Source: Bacteroidales bacterium (GTDB taxonomy: Bacteria; Bacteroidota; Bacteroidia; Bacteroidales; Lentimicrobiaceae). Taken from it: a DNA stretch of 64,000 nucleotides. Location of the stretch: contig JADJEQ010000016.1 of NCBI GenBank assembly GCA_016709025.1, positions 186,001 to 250,000 on the forward strand, read 5' to 3'. The notes beneath the pieces are model-generated. The model did not search any database. It was not told the origin of the DNA and saw nothing but the letters and a program-made list of their open reading frames with translations. The number at the start of each line of letters is the position of its first letter. The stretch's first letter is position 1. This document shows positions 38,048 to 46,677 of this stretch, one piece after another. The translations under genes were made by a program, and so were the position numbers.

Positions 38048-39385
38048 ATGGATTACACTGAAAGATTGTCAAACGTAACAGTGCTGGGTGCCGCCGGAAA
38101 AATGGGGAGTGGTATTTTACTTCTTTCCGCCCTGGAAGTTGCCGACCTGATGCTGAAACCCGAAAACAAAGGGAAAAACTTTGTGATCAATGCTGTGGAT
38201 GTAACTACAGAGGCCTTGCCCGGATTGATAAATTACATCCGCGGACAGGTACTGAAGGCAGCCGAGAAAAAAGTAGTGATGCTCCGAAAGGTATATGCCG
38301 ACAGGCAGGACCTGATTGAAAACTATGACATCATTGAGGCCTATATCAATGATGTGATGAGCCTTATAAGGCCCGGCACCCGGATAGAAGCAGCATACGA
38401 AAGCACCCTGGTTTTCGAAGCGGTGAGTGAAAATGCTTCATTGAAAACAAAGCTTTTCAGGCAGATCAATGAAAACAACCCCAGGAAGCCGTGGATTTTC
38501 ACCAATACCTCCTCGGTTCCCATCGGTGGACTCGATAAAGACGCAGGTCTGGAAGGCCGGATTCTCGGATTTCATTTCTATAATCCACCTGCCGTTCAGA
38601 AACTGGTTGAACTGATCACCATTGGCACAAACCCTGAAGGAATGAAAGAGTTCGCCATGCAACTCGCGAAAAATATGCGGAAGGTTGTGGTGCCATCCAA
38701 CGATATCGCCGGCTTCATCGGCAATGGCCATTTTATGCGCGATGCAATTTATGCGATAGAAGAAGCCACCAGGCTATCGGCTGAGATGCCCCTGCACGAA
38801 GCGATTTATGTAATGAACAGAATATCACAGGATTATCTGATGCGACCGATGGGGATCTTTCAGTTAATTGATTATGTGGGGGTAGATGTGGTGCGATTTA
38901 TCCTGAATGTGATGAACCCCCATATGCCGGATGAAAACCTGCACAGTCAGGTTCTGGATGAACTTTTTGAGAAGGGGGTTAAAGGCGGACAGTTCTCTGA
39001 CGGAAGTCAGAAAGACGGATTCCTCAAATATGAAAAGGGAAAGCCGGTGGCAGTGTATAGCCCGGAAAAGAACGGGTATATCTCAATTGAAGGATTTGCA
39101 GCAAAGGTTGATGGCTGGCTTGGTGTTCTTCCCACAACAGCCATTCCGTGGAAAAGCCTGGTAAAGGCTTCGGATAAAGACAATGTGGCTGCTCTTGCAT
39201 TCGCAGATTATAAAAAATCAGGAGATACAGGAGCTGCTTTGGCCCTGGCCTATGCCCGGCGTTCAAGGGAGATCGGAGCAAAACTGGTAAGCGACGGGGT
39301 TGCCCATTCCGCAGCCGATGTCAACACTGTGCTGCTGACCGGATTCTTCCACGCATATGGCCCTGTAAACGATTTTGTTCTTTAG
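38048..39385 (+). CDS. 3-Hydroxyacyl-CoA dehydrogenase
   Basis: The protein has 445 residues, longer than the usual 280-320. The Rossmann motif VTVLGAAGKMGSGI lies at residues 10-23. A region of about 90 residues follows that is longer than in standard enzymes. Family motifs come next: FEAVSENASLKTKLF, TNTSSVPIGGL, GFHFYNPPAVQKLVEL with the catalytic His, and NDIAGFIGNGHFMRDAI. The C-terminal helical domain is also extended. It oxidises 3-hydroxyacyl-CoA with NAD. The thiolase gene begins 17 bp after it, so the two form an operon. Confidence 0.9.
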   Translation: MDYTERLSNVTVLGAAGKMGSGILLLSALEVADLMLKPENKGKNFVINAVDVTTEALPGLINYIRGQVLKAAEKKVVMLRKVYADRQDLIENYDIIEAYINDVMSLIRPGTRIEAAYESTLVFEAVSENASLKTKLFRQINENNPRKPWIFTNTSSVPIGGLDKDAGLEGRILGFHFYNPPAVQKLVELITIGTNPEGMKEFAMQLAKNMRKVVVPSNDIAGFIGNGHFMRDAIYAIEEATRLSAEMPLHEAIYVMNRISQDYLMRPMGIFQLIDYVGVDVVRFILNVMNPHMPDENLHSQVLDELFEKGVKGGQFSDGSQKDGFLKYEKGKPVAVYSPEKNGYISIEGFAAKVDGWLGVLPTTAIPWKSLVKASDKDNVAALAFADYKKSGDTGAALALAYARRSREIGAKLVSDGVAHSAADVNTVLLTGFFHAYGPVNDFVL

Positions 39386-39402
39386 TTCTAAAAAGCATCT
39401 TC

Positions 39403-40644
39403 ATGAAACCTTCAAAGAAAATATACATGATTGCCGGCTACAATACCATTTCGATGGGAACCGGCCGAAAGGAATTCAATCCCAAAAAGGAACGTCCCGG
39501 GCTGGAACATTATCTGAAGGAAGCCGGACAGGCTACCCTCGGTCAGATTGGTGGAGCTGGCAATGTTGACGAAGGCGTGGTCGGCAACTTTATGGCTTCC
39601 CGGTTTAATAAACAGGGACATCTTGGTGCTTTTATGCCAATGGTTGACCCTGGTCTCCGGCATAAACCTTCCCTGCGTGTTGAAGGCGCCTGTGCCTCCG
39701 GGGGATTGGCGCTGGTGAGCGGAATAAAATCAGTTCTCTCCGGATCAGCAGAAGTTGTGCTCGCAATGGGCATAGAAGTTCAGAATACCGTGAAAGCCAT
39801 TTATGGTGCCGATATTTTAGCCGGTGCGGGTTGGTTTCCAAGACGTAAGGATGGCCATGCTTATTTCTTCCCCGGTCAGTTCAGCGACAGGGCAGGCGCC
39901 TATTATGAAAAAGTTGGCCGTGAAAAAGCCCGCAAAGCCATGGCAAAGTGGTATCGCAATGCCATTGAAAATGCCCGTCTGTGTCCGACCGCCCAGGAAT
40001 TTGAGAACAAAATTGTCGATCTGGAAGCCCAGGCCATGATGGAGCCCAATCCAAAATCGTTTACCGATCATCTCAATGTGTTCGATTGCTCCAAAGTATC
40101 GGATGGAGCCTCTGCCATTGCAATTGTTTCGGAAGAAGGACTAAAACGTTGCGGTGTCTCATTAAAGGATGCGGTTGAAGTAGTTGGCGTGGGCCATGCA
40201 ACCGATGATATCACAGCTTTACCCGAAGACCTCACCCGGCTCACTACCATCGCTTTTGCCGCAAAGGAAGCCATGAAATCGGCCGGAATCACCGTTGACC
40301 AGCTCGCCACCGTTGAAACCCACGACTGTTTCAGCATAGCTGGCATCCTTGGGATGGAAGCCATCGGACTGGCCCCGGAAGGTAAAGGCGCCGATTTTGT
40401 ACTCGAAGGCAATACTTCCCGTGATGGAAAAATTCCTGTAAATACCACCGGAGGCCTGGTTGGCTGGGGACATCCCACCGGAGCTACCGGCGTACATCAG
40501 GCCGTAACCATCTGGGAACAAATGACCGGAAAGGCAGGTGCAGCGCAGATAAGTATACCTGCCGACAGGCCATACGGACTTACCGTTAATATGGGTGGCG
40601 ACGACCGGACGGTTGTGGCGATTGTGTTTAAGAAGACTACCTAA
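39403..40644 (+). CDS. Thiolase (SCP2-like acetyl-CoA acyltransferase)
   Basis: The 413-residue protein has the nucleophile Cys in LRVEGACASGGLALVSG, and the C-terminal active-site motifs VETHDCFSIAGILGMEA and GGLVGWGHPTGATGVHQ. The HDCFS motif and the absence of a classical C-terminal Cys loop place it nearer the SCP2-type thiolases than to PhaA/FadA. It catalyses thiolytic cleavage or condensation of acyl-CoA. It is co-transcribed with the dehydrogenase upstream. Confidence 0.9.
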   Translation: MKPSKKIYMIAGYNTISMGTGRKEFNPKKERPGLEHYLKEAGQATLGQIGGAGNVDEGVVGNFMASRFNKQGHLGAFMPMVDPGLRHKPSLRVEGACASGGLALVSGIKSVLSGSAEVVLAMGIEVQNTVKAIYGADILAGAGWFPRRKDGHAYFFPGQFSDRAGAYYEKVGREKARKAMAKWYRNAIENARLCPTAQEFENKIVDLEAQAMMEPNPKSFTDHLNVFDCSKVSDGASAIAIVSEEGLKRCGVSLKDAVEVVGVGHATDDITALPEDLTRLTTIAFAAKEAMKSAGITVDQLATVETHDCFSIAGILGMEAIGLAPEGKGADFVLEGNTSRDGKIPVNTTGGLVGWGHPTGATGVHQAVTIWEQMTGKAGAAQISIPADRPYGLTVNMGGDDRTVVAIVFKKTT

Positions 40645-40690
40645 TTCGTGATAAGTAGAAAATCTTAAGTCTAAAGCTCAAAGTTCCGGT

Positions 40691-40824
40691 GTTGGTGCGC
40701 GTCTTATCTTCTGACGCGTACTTCCACAAACCCTCGATTTTGGGTACGAATCACATCTTCATTGCGTAATGAACTATTTTGAAGCTGGAGCACGCGTCAG
40801 AAGATAAGACGCGCGCAAGCTGCG
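40691..40824. repeat. MITE-like inverted-repeat element
   Basis: The terminal inverted repeats are GTGCGCGTCTTATCTTCTGA at the left (about 40696) and TCAGAAGATAAGACGCGCGC at the right (about 40797-40816). The non-coding centre is about 75 bp. The left end is preceded by GTTG and the right end is followed by AAGCTGC. The outer features match the element at 17524-17696. No transposase is encoded. Confidence 0.65.
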
Positions 40825-40953
40825 AAGACTATTATTATAGTTCAGCCAGAAACTATGCTGAAATGAGTGCTCTATTGGAAATAATCATTCAAAGTGTTGA
40901 ATTAGAATCTTTTTAACTGCTTAATAATATGTTTGTTGCGACGCGGATTGCCC

Positions 40954-41386
40954 CCGGTCGGCGGCGGCTCTGCTGGCGTCGGAATATGTTGGCAGGCTAT
41001 GCCTGCTCCTAAGATTTGAATCAAAAATGGAAGTCACTTTTCACTCTTTCACTTTCTTCACTTTTCACTTTCCGGTCGGCGGCGGCTCTGCTGGCGTCGG
41101 AATATGTTGGCAGGCTATGCCTGCTCCTAAGATTTGAATCAAAAATGGAAGTCACTTTTCACTCTTTCACTTTCTTCACTTTTCACTTTCCGGTCGGCGG
41201 CGGCTCCGCCGGCGTCGGAATATGCTGGCAGGCTCTATGTTGGCAGGCTATGCCTGCTCCTAAGATTTGAATCAAAAATGGAAGTCACTTTTCACTCTTT
41301 CACTTTCTTCACTTTTCACTTTCCGGTCGGCGGCGGCTCCGCCGGCGTCGGAATATGCTGGCAGGCTCTGCCTGCACACGGAACAG
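40954..41386. repeat. 118-bp minisatellite, three units and a partial fourth
   Basis: Units start at 40954, 41072, 41190 and 41323, each with CCGGTCGGCGGCGGCTC. The first two are exactly 118 bp. The third is 133 bp owing to a 15-bp internal duplication (TGTTGGCAGGCTATG region), and the fourth is cut after about 64 bp. Each contains a CACTTTT-type run. Units are more than 95 % alike, so the expansion is recent. It ends 75 bp before the next gene and could extend that gene's apparent N-terminus in frame. Confidence 0.9.
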
Positions 41387-41461
41387 TTGAAAAAAACCAA
41401 CCTTCCGGTGCAACTTTGTGCCGGAAGTTTAGTTTATGGATACACAATCCCTATAGAAACG

Positions 41462-42541
41462 ATGAATCCACTACTTCAACCCCTTAAACCCGGAAATCTA
41501 ACCCTTAAAAACCGCCTGGTTATGTCCCCACTCACCCGCCGCCGTGCAGGTGAAGGCGGCGTACCTGTAGAAATGAATGCTGTTTATTATGCACAAAGGG
41601 CCTCTGCCGGACTGATTATCGCAGAGGCGACCCAGATCTCACCACAAGGTGTCGGATATATGAACACGCCCGGAATTCACTCAGATGAGCAGGTTGAAGG
41701 ATGGAAAAAGGTTACAAAAGCCGTTCATGCATTAGGCGGATTGATTTTTCTCCAGTTATGGCATGTCGGCCGGGTTTCACATTCCCTGCTGCAGCCTGGG
41801 AATGTGTTGCCAGTGTCAGCTTCTGCAATATCTGGAGGGGATTATATCACCACACCAAAAGGAAAGATGCCCATGGAGATTCCCAGGGCATTGGAGCTGA
41901 GCGAAATCCCCGGCATTGTTGAAGATTACAGGAAAGCTGCAGCCAACGCGATGAAAGCAGGCTTCGACGGCGTGGAAATTCATGCAGCCAATTCCTACCT
42001 CCTTGACCAGTTTATGCATTCATCTTCGAATGTCAGAACCGATGAATATGGTGGCAGCATTGAAAACCGCAGCCGGTTCACCCTTGAGGTCACAGATGTA
42101 ATCTGTAAAGAAATTGGAAGCGAAAAAACCGGAATCCGGTTGTCGCCATCCAATATCAGATATGGTATGGATGATGAGAATCCTAAAGCGCTATTCGGAT
42201 ATGTTATCGGGGAACTTGAAAAAAGAAATCTGGCATACCTGCACCTGGTAGAACCCATGCTCTCGCTCGAAAACCATCCTCACATGATCCCACAAGTGGC
42301 AAAACATTTCAGGAATCATTATTCAGGTACATTGATTACCGCCGGCAACTACACACCGGAAAGTGCCCGTGAAGCCCTTGAAAATGGTGATGCCGATCTG
42401 GTGGCCTTTGGCCGGCTGTTTATTGCCAATCCTGATTTGCCTGAACGAATAGCTTCCGAAGCCTCACTCAATACACCGGATACCGATACATTCTACACCA
42501 GAGGGCCGGAAGGGTATATTGATTATCCTCGGGTAGGATAA
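41462..42541 (+). CDS. Old Yellow Enzyme family alkene reductase
   Basis: I place the start at 41462 (MNPLLQPLKPGNLTLKNRLV). The frame is open further upstream only because the minisatellite happens to be in frame. The 359-residue protein is an FMN-binding TIM barrel with NRLVMSPLTRRRA, LQLWHVGRVSH, and VEIHAANSYLLDQFMHSSSN, where His, Asn and Tyr are the substrate-binding and proton-donor residues. EYGGSIENRSRF and FGRLFIANPDLPERI complete the family pattern. It reduces activated C=C bonds of enones or nitro compounds with NAD(P)H. The physiological substrate is unknown. Confidence 0.9.
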   Translation: MNPLLQPLKPGNLTLKNRLVMSPLTRRRAGEGGVPVEMNAVYYAQRASAGLIIAEATQISPQGVGYMNTPGIHSDEQVEGWKKVTKAVHALGGLIFLQLWHVGRVSHSLLQPGNVLPVSASAISGGDYITTPKGKMPMEIPRALELSEIPGIVEDYRKAAANAMKAGFDGVEIHAANSYLLDQFMHSSSNVRTDEYGGSIENRSRFTLEVTDVICKEIGSEKTGIRLSPSNIRYGMDDENPKALFGYVIGELEKRNLAYLHLVEPMLSLENHPHMIPQVAKHFRNHYSGTLITAGNYTPESAREALENGDADLVAFGRLFIANPDLPERIASEASLNTPDTDTFYTRGPEGYIDYPRVG

Positions 42542-42665
42542 GGCTAAGGTTAAGGCTGAGGTTAAGGAGGATCCTGGTCATCTTCAACCTGATTTTCTGC
42601 TCAGCCTAAAGCTCAACCTATATCTTTTTGCTCAGCCTCAACCTCAACCTTTCTTCAGCCCGAGC
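42541..42665. repeat. AGGCTAAGGTTAAGG / CTCAACCTCAACC inverted arrays
   Basis: Purine-rich units of 6-7 bp close to AGGTTAAGG are followed by the complementary CTCAACCT-type units. The two halves could form a long imperfect hairpin between the convergent reductase and glycosidase genes. Confidence 0.6.
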
Positions 42666-42700
42666 TCAACCTTTTCGGTGGAGCCTACCAGGCAGGAATG

Positions 42701-44149
42701 CTAAAATACCAAAGTTGAAATCGAATGTGGCAGACTGGTTACCTGAACCGCTTTGTCGCCAACCATCAGTTTGTATTCAATGCTCATATCGCTTTCATTC
42801 ATCACAATTACAGCAACTGAACCATCGGTGTTTTTAAAAGCAGTGGTAATCAACTGGCTGCGGCTGGGTGAGGCAATGATTCTCTTTGCGCCTGGTCGGA
42901 TAAACTTTGAGAAATGACCGATGTAGTAATATGAGTTGGTGTAGGTTAGAATGCCGGTTTTGGTATCTCCGTGCATGGGTGCAAAACAGAAATTGCCTAC
43001 ATGGTTCGGGCCGCCAAACTCATCCAGCAAAATATTCCAGTCGGTCCAGCCTACGGAACCATTGTTGAAATCGTGGATCATTGCGCGGCCGTATTCTTCG
43101 CCAAGACCCCAGAAATTGTAACGGGTTACATCAAAGCTTTCGGCGCAACCTTCAGTAAACAGGATGTTTTCTTCCGGGAATGCTTCATGAACCCTGCGCA
43201 CATTCTCAAAAACAGGCAGCCCACCGCTCCAGTCCTCATACCAGTGAAATCCGATCCCCCAGGCGTACTTTGCCACTTCGGGGTCAGAAAAATAGGTCTG
43301 GGCACGCTGATAGATCAGGTCGCGGTTGTGGTCCCACATAATAATATTCTTGTCGGCCAAACCTGCCTTGTGCATGGTGGGTCCGAGGAATTTTTTGAGG
43401 AAATCGCGTTCTTCCTCAGCGGTATAAATGCAGCTTTCCCAGGTTTGTTTGGCCATGGGTTCATTCTGTATGCTTAATCCCCACACGGGAACGCCATCAT
43501 TTTCGAGGCTGTTGATGTATTTTACATAGTAATTGGCCCAGCTTTGATAGTATTCCGGTTTCAGTTTACCGCCTTTCGGCATATTGTTGTTGTCTTTCAT
43601 CCAGGCCGGAGGGCTCCATGGGCTAATATATAAAGGAATTTTACCTCCGGCGGTTTCCATCGCCTGTTTGATCATCGGGATTTTAAACTTTTTATCGACA
43701 TCAATCGAAAAGGTTTTCAGATCGGTATCCCCTTCATTCACATAGGTATAGCTCCCGCTTGAAAAGTCGCAACTGTTCATATTGGTGCGTAGCAAGGTGT
43801 AGCCAATGCCCTTCCCGGGATCAAAATAGGCCGTCATGATCTCTTTTTGAATGTTTTCGGGCAGTTTGAAAAAAGTCTCAGCCGAAGCATCTGTGATGGC
43901 ACCCCCGATACCCAGAAAAGTCTGAAAGGTTTTTGAAGGGTCAACAAAAACGCAGATCTCGGTTTCAAAAGGCTGTCCTGATTCCTGAAATGCCTGGGTG
44001 TCCGTGAGGCTTAGCCTTAATTTACTGTTCTGAGCTGTAGTGTAAATCCGAACCTGTTTGTCGTTCCCCGAAGTATTGACAGGCATAACCTGAGCTGAAA
44101 TGAATTGTGAAAACGAAAGCAAGGCAAAACTGAGAATAAAATGTTTCAT
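42701..44149 (-). CDS. Secreted glycoside hydrolase family 30 (glucosylceramidase-like)
   Basis: I place the start at 44149, giving a signal peptide MKHFILSFALLSFSQFISA cleaved before QV. The catalytic TIM barrel has FQTFLGIGGAITDASAETF, YTLLRTNMNSCDFSSGSYTY, and SPWSPPAWMKDNNNMPKGG. The acid/base Glu is in WGLSIQNEPMAKQTWESC and the nucleophile Glu in ILFTEGCAES. The C-terminal beta domain of GH30 is present. Members act on beta-glucosyl or beta-xylosyl linkages. This sequence is closest to the glucosylceramidase-like GH30 group. It is exported to the periplasm or cell surface. No Sus-type uptake genes are adjacent. Confidence 0.9.
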   Translation of the reverse strand: MKHFILSFALLSFSQFISAQVMPVNTSGNDKQVRIYTTAQNSKLRLSLTDTQAFQESGQPFETEICVFVDPSKTFQTFLGIGGAITDASAETFFKLPENIQKEIMTAYFDPGKGIGYTLLRTNMNSCDFSSGSYTYVNEGDTDLKTFSIDVDKKFKIPMIKQAMETAGGKIPLYISPWSPPAWMKDNNNMPKGGKLKPEYYQSWANYYVKYINSLENDGVPVWGLSIQNEPMAKQTWESCIYTAEEERDFLKKFLGPTMHKAGLADKNIIMWDHNRDLIYQRAQTYFSDPEVAKYAWGIGFHWYEDWSGGLPVFENVRRVHEAFPEENILFTEGCAESFDVTRYNFWGLGEEYGRAMIHDFNNGSVGWTDWNILLDEFGGPNHVGNFCFAPMHGDTKTGILTYTNSYYYIGHFSKFIRPGAKRIIASPSRSQLITTAFKNTDGSVAVIVMNESDMSIEYKLMVGDKAVQVTSLPHSISTLVF

Positions 44150-44400
44150 GGTGGATGGTATTTGTCTGTCTGAAGATAACAACCTTAAATACGAAGCATG
44201 GTTGGTGTGATAGATACACTAACTTTGAAAAGCAAAGATAGCATTTTTGAAATACTGCTGTTCAGTGGATTGAAGATTTTCCATCATTTACCGGATTTCT
44301 GCGCACCTGACTGCCTTAACTCATAATAGGGTAACTGCAATTTGTTTAGTCCTGACTGGGTCATGTAGACCGGGCTTTTTACGTTTTTACTTTTCCTGTT
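44150..44400. other. Intergenic region upstream of the GH30 gene
   Basis: I see no gene here. It should hold the promoter of the minus-strand glycosidase in its first 100 bp. An imperfect hairpin (GTCCTGACTGGGTC / GACCGGGCTTTTTACG) occurs near 44350-44390. Confidence 0.4.
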
Positions 44401-44465
44401 TGTGGAAGTCCGCATCAGAAACCCTGCCCGCCGCAATGGAATGCAGGCGGGATAAGATGCGGACT
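44401..44465. repeat. Hairpin related to the ends of the 17524 and 40691 elements
   Basis: Starting TGTGGAAGTCCGCATC and ending GATGCGGAC, it is the reverse-complement form of the left-end hairpin of the element at 17524, with the GC-rich loop region CTGCCCGCC / GGCGGG. It is present without the other end. Confidence 0.5.
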
Positions 44466-44483
44466 AACTATAGGCTTTTCCAC

Positions 44484-44520
44484 AAAAAAAGGCTGCTCCA
44501 ATCAGGAACAGCCTTTTTTT
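44484..44520 (-). terminator. Rho-independent terminator of the EF-G paralogue gene
   Basis: The stem AAAAAAAGGCTG (44484-44495) pairs with CAGCCTTTTTTT (44509-44520), with a short extension of the stem and a small loop. The position, 22 bp after the stop at 44542 on the minus strand, fits termination of that gene. The A/T tracts would let it work in both directions. Confidence 0.85.
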
Positions 44521-44541
44521 GAATGAATGGCGGAAGCAGGA

Positions 44542-46677
44542 CTATTCGTCTTCTTTCTCCTGTTCTTCGTAAGCTTTCAGCAAGGCGGTCTGAACATCGC
44601 CCGGAACCATTGAATACTCGGCAAATTTGAGCGAGTATGTTCCGCTGCCGCTGGTGATTGAACTCAGCGCAGTTGAATAACGGTTCATTTCGGCAAGGGG
44701 AACCTTTGCCTTAACAATCTGGTAGCTGCCTTCGCTGTCCATGCCCATGATAACGGCACGGCGTCCCTGCAGGTCGGTCATGATATCGCCCATGCGATCG
44801 CTGGGAACCATAACTTCCACATCGTAGATAGGCTCAAGAATTTTTGGACCGGCATTTTTAAATGCTTCCTTAAATGCCTGACGGCCGGCTAGCTTAAATG
44901 CCAATTCGTTTGAATCAACCGGGTGCATTTTACCATCATAGATATTGACTACGATGTCGCGGGCATAAGAACCGGTGAGTGGACCTTCCTCAATCTTTTC
45001 CATAATCCCCTTAAGGATGGCTGGCTGGAAGCGGGCGTCGATCGATCCACCTACGATACAGTTATTGAATATCAGTTTACCACCCCATGGCAATGGATGT
45101 TCTTCGGTACCCCTGATTGGGAATTCTTTCTGGGGAACCATGTCCTCGGTATAGGGCTGTATCAGCATGTGTACTTCACCAAACTGGCCTGAACCACCGG
45201 ATTGTTTCTTATGGCGGTACATGGCTTTTGCTGATTTGGTAATGGTTTCGCGGTAAGGAATTTTAGGAGCATAGTACTCAATTGCAATCTTTTCCAGATG
45301 CTCGAGTGTCCATTTGGCGATGTTCAGGTGCAATTCACCCTGTCCGCGGATAATGATCTGCTTCAGCTCTTTTGAATACTCGATGCTGATGGTCGGGTCA
45401 ACCTTCTGTAATTCGGTGAGCGCAACGCCGAGTTTTTCATCATCGGCAGTGTTTTTTGCCCTGATGGCCATGGTAATCTTTGGAGCCGGGAACTCAATGG
45501 GTACGATTTCGTCACCTGAATTCTTCGGGCTGTTCAGTGTTTGATTGGTACGGGCATTTTTCAATTTGATGGTTGCCACGATATCCCCGGCGATTCCTTT
45601 TTCAAGTTTCTCGCGTTTTTTACCGGCTACAGCAAATAACTGTGAAACACGTTCCTTTGATCCGTTTGCACCGTTAACCATGTCCATTGCCTCACCGATT
45701 TCACCGGCATAAATCTTGAGGAAAGAAATTTCACCAAGGTGCTCTTCGATCGAAGTTTTGAAAATAAGTGCTGAGGTTGGGTCTGATGTTTTGCATTTAA
45801 GTTCTTTTCCTTCTTTGGTTTTTCTTCCCGGCATCTCGTCAGGCGAAGGCAGGTAGTCAACCACAAAGTTGAGCATAGCGTCAACGCCCACATTAAGTTT
45901 TGCTCCGATACACAATACCGGGAACATGCCACGGTTTATGATGCCCAGTTTAAGACCGCGTTTCAGTTCATCGGGAGTAAGGGTGCCGTTTTCGAAGAAA
46001 GATTCCATGATGGTTTCATCGTTCTCAGCGGCTGATTCAATCAGGTTGTTGAGCATCTCTTCGGCCCTGGCTTTTTGGTCTTCAGGGATATCCAATACTT
46101 CTGCCTTGCCACCACCGGCGGGGTATTTCAGCATCTTCTGCTGCAGCACATCAATAATTGCATTAAAGCTATGGCCTTCGTTAACCGGATATTGCAGGGC
46201 GGTTACACTGTTTCCGAACTGAGTTTTGAGCTGACGCATGCTCTCGTCGAAACTGGATTTTTCGTGCTCAAGGTGATTGATAAGAAATACAAGCGGGGTG
46301 TTGTTGGCATTGGTTTGCCTGAAGTTGATTTCTGTCCCTACTTCTACACCGTTCTGACCATTGATCACCATAAATGCAGTGTCGGCCACATTCAGGGCTG
46401 CAACCACTTCACCAATAAAATCGTCGAAACCGGGTGCATCAATTATATTGATCTTATGACCTTTATGCTCGGCATAAAGTATGGTTGATGCAACAGAATT
46501 CTGACGCTCCAACTCAATTTCACGGTAATCCGAAACAGTATTCTTATCTTCTATTGAACCGCGCCTGTTGATAACACCGCTTTCAAATAAAATGGCTTCC
46601 GACAGGGTTGTTTTGCCTGTTTTAGCACCACCGATGAGTACAATATTCCTTAACTCATTTGTTTTGTAAACCTTCAT
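44542..46677 (-). CDS. Elongation factor G paralogue lacking the catalytic His
   Basis: The 711-residue protein has the full EF-G domain order: G domain, domain II, III (PKITMAIRAKNTADDEKL), IV (SGGSGQFGEVHM, GGSIDARFQPAILKGI) and V (EVMVPSDRMGDIMTDLQGRR). The P-loop GGAKTGKT is at 16-23. In the G3 motif, residues 80-87 are DAPGFDDF, so Phe84 stands where canonical EF-G has the catalytic His (DTPGHxDF). In place of the G4 NKxD there is NHLE at 134-137, which weakens guanine specificity. From memory, a Bacteroides EF-G2 that supports translocation without GTP hydrolysis has been reported, and this may be its orthologue. The frame is intact and a terminator follows. Confidence 0.9.
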   Translation of the reverse strand: MKVYKTNELRNIVLIGGAKTGKTTLSEAILFESGVINRRGSIEDKNTVSDYREIELERQNSVASTILYAEHKGHKINIIDAPGFDDFIGEVVAALNVADTAFMVINGQNGVEVGTEINFRQTNANNTPLVFLINHLEHEKSSFDESMRQLKTQFGNSVTALQYPVNEGHSFNAIIDVLQQKMLKYPAGGGKAEVLDIPEDQKARAEEMLNNLIESAAENDETIMESFFENGTLTPDELKRGLKLGIINRGMFPVLCIGAKLNVGVDAMLNFVVDYLPSPDEMPGRKTKEGKELKCKTSDPTSALIFKTSIEEHLGEISFLKIYAGEIGEAMDMVNGANGSKERVSQLFAVAGKKREKLEKGIAGDIVATIKLKNARTNQTLNSPKNSGDEIVPIEFPAPKITMAIRAKNTADDEKLGVALTELQKVDPTISIEYSKELKQIIIRGQGELHLNIAKWTLEHLEKIAIEYYAPKIPYRETITKSAKAMYRHKKQSGGSGQFGEVHMLIQPYTEDMVPQKEFPIRGTEEHPLPWGGKLIFNNCIVGGSIDARFQPAILKGIMEKIEEGPLTGSYARDIVVNIYDGKMHPVDSNELAFKLAGRQAFKEAFKNAGPKILEPIYDVEVMVPSDRMGDIMTDLQGRRAVIMGMDSEGSYQIVKAKVPLAEMNRYSTALSSITSGSGTYSLKFAEYSMVPGDVQTALLKAYEEQEKEDE

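Noticed and set aside
41016..41487. Short plus-strand frames repeating MNQKWKSLFTLS
   Set aside because: They are the translation of the 118-bp minisatellite units. The last one merely continues in frame into the Old Yellow Enzyme gene.
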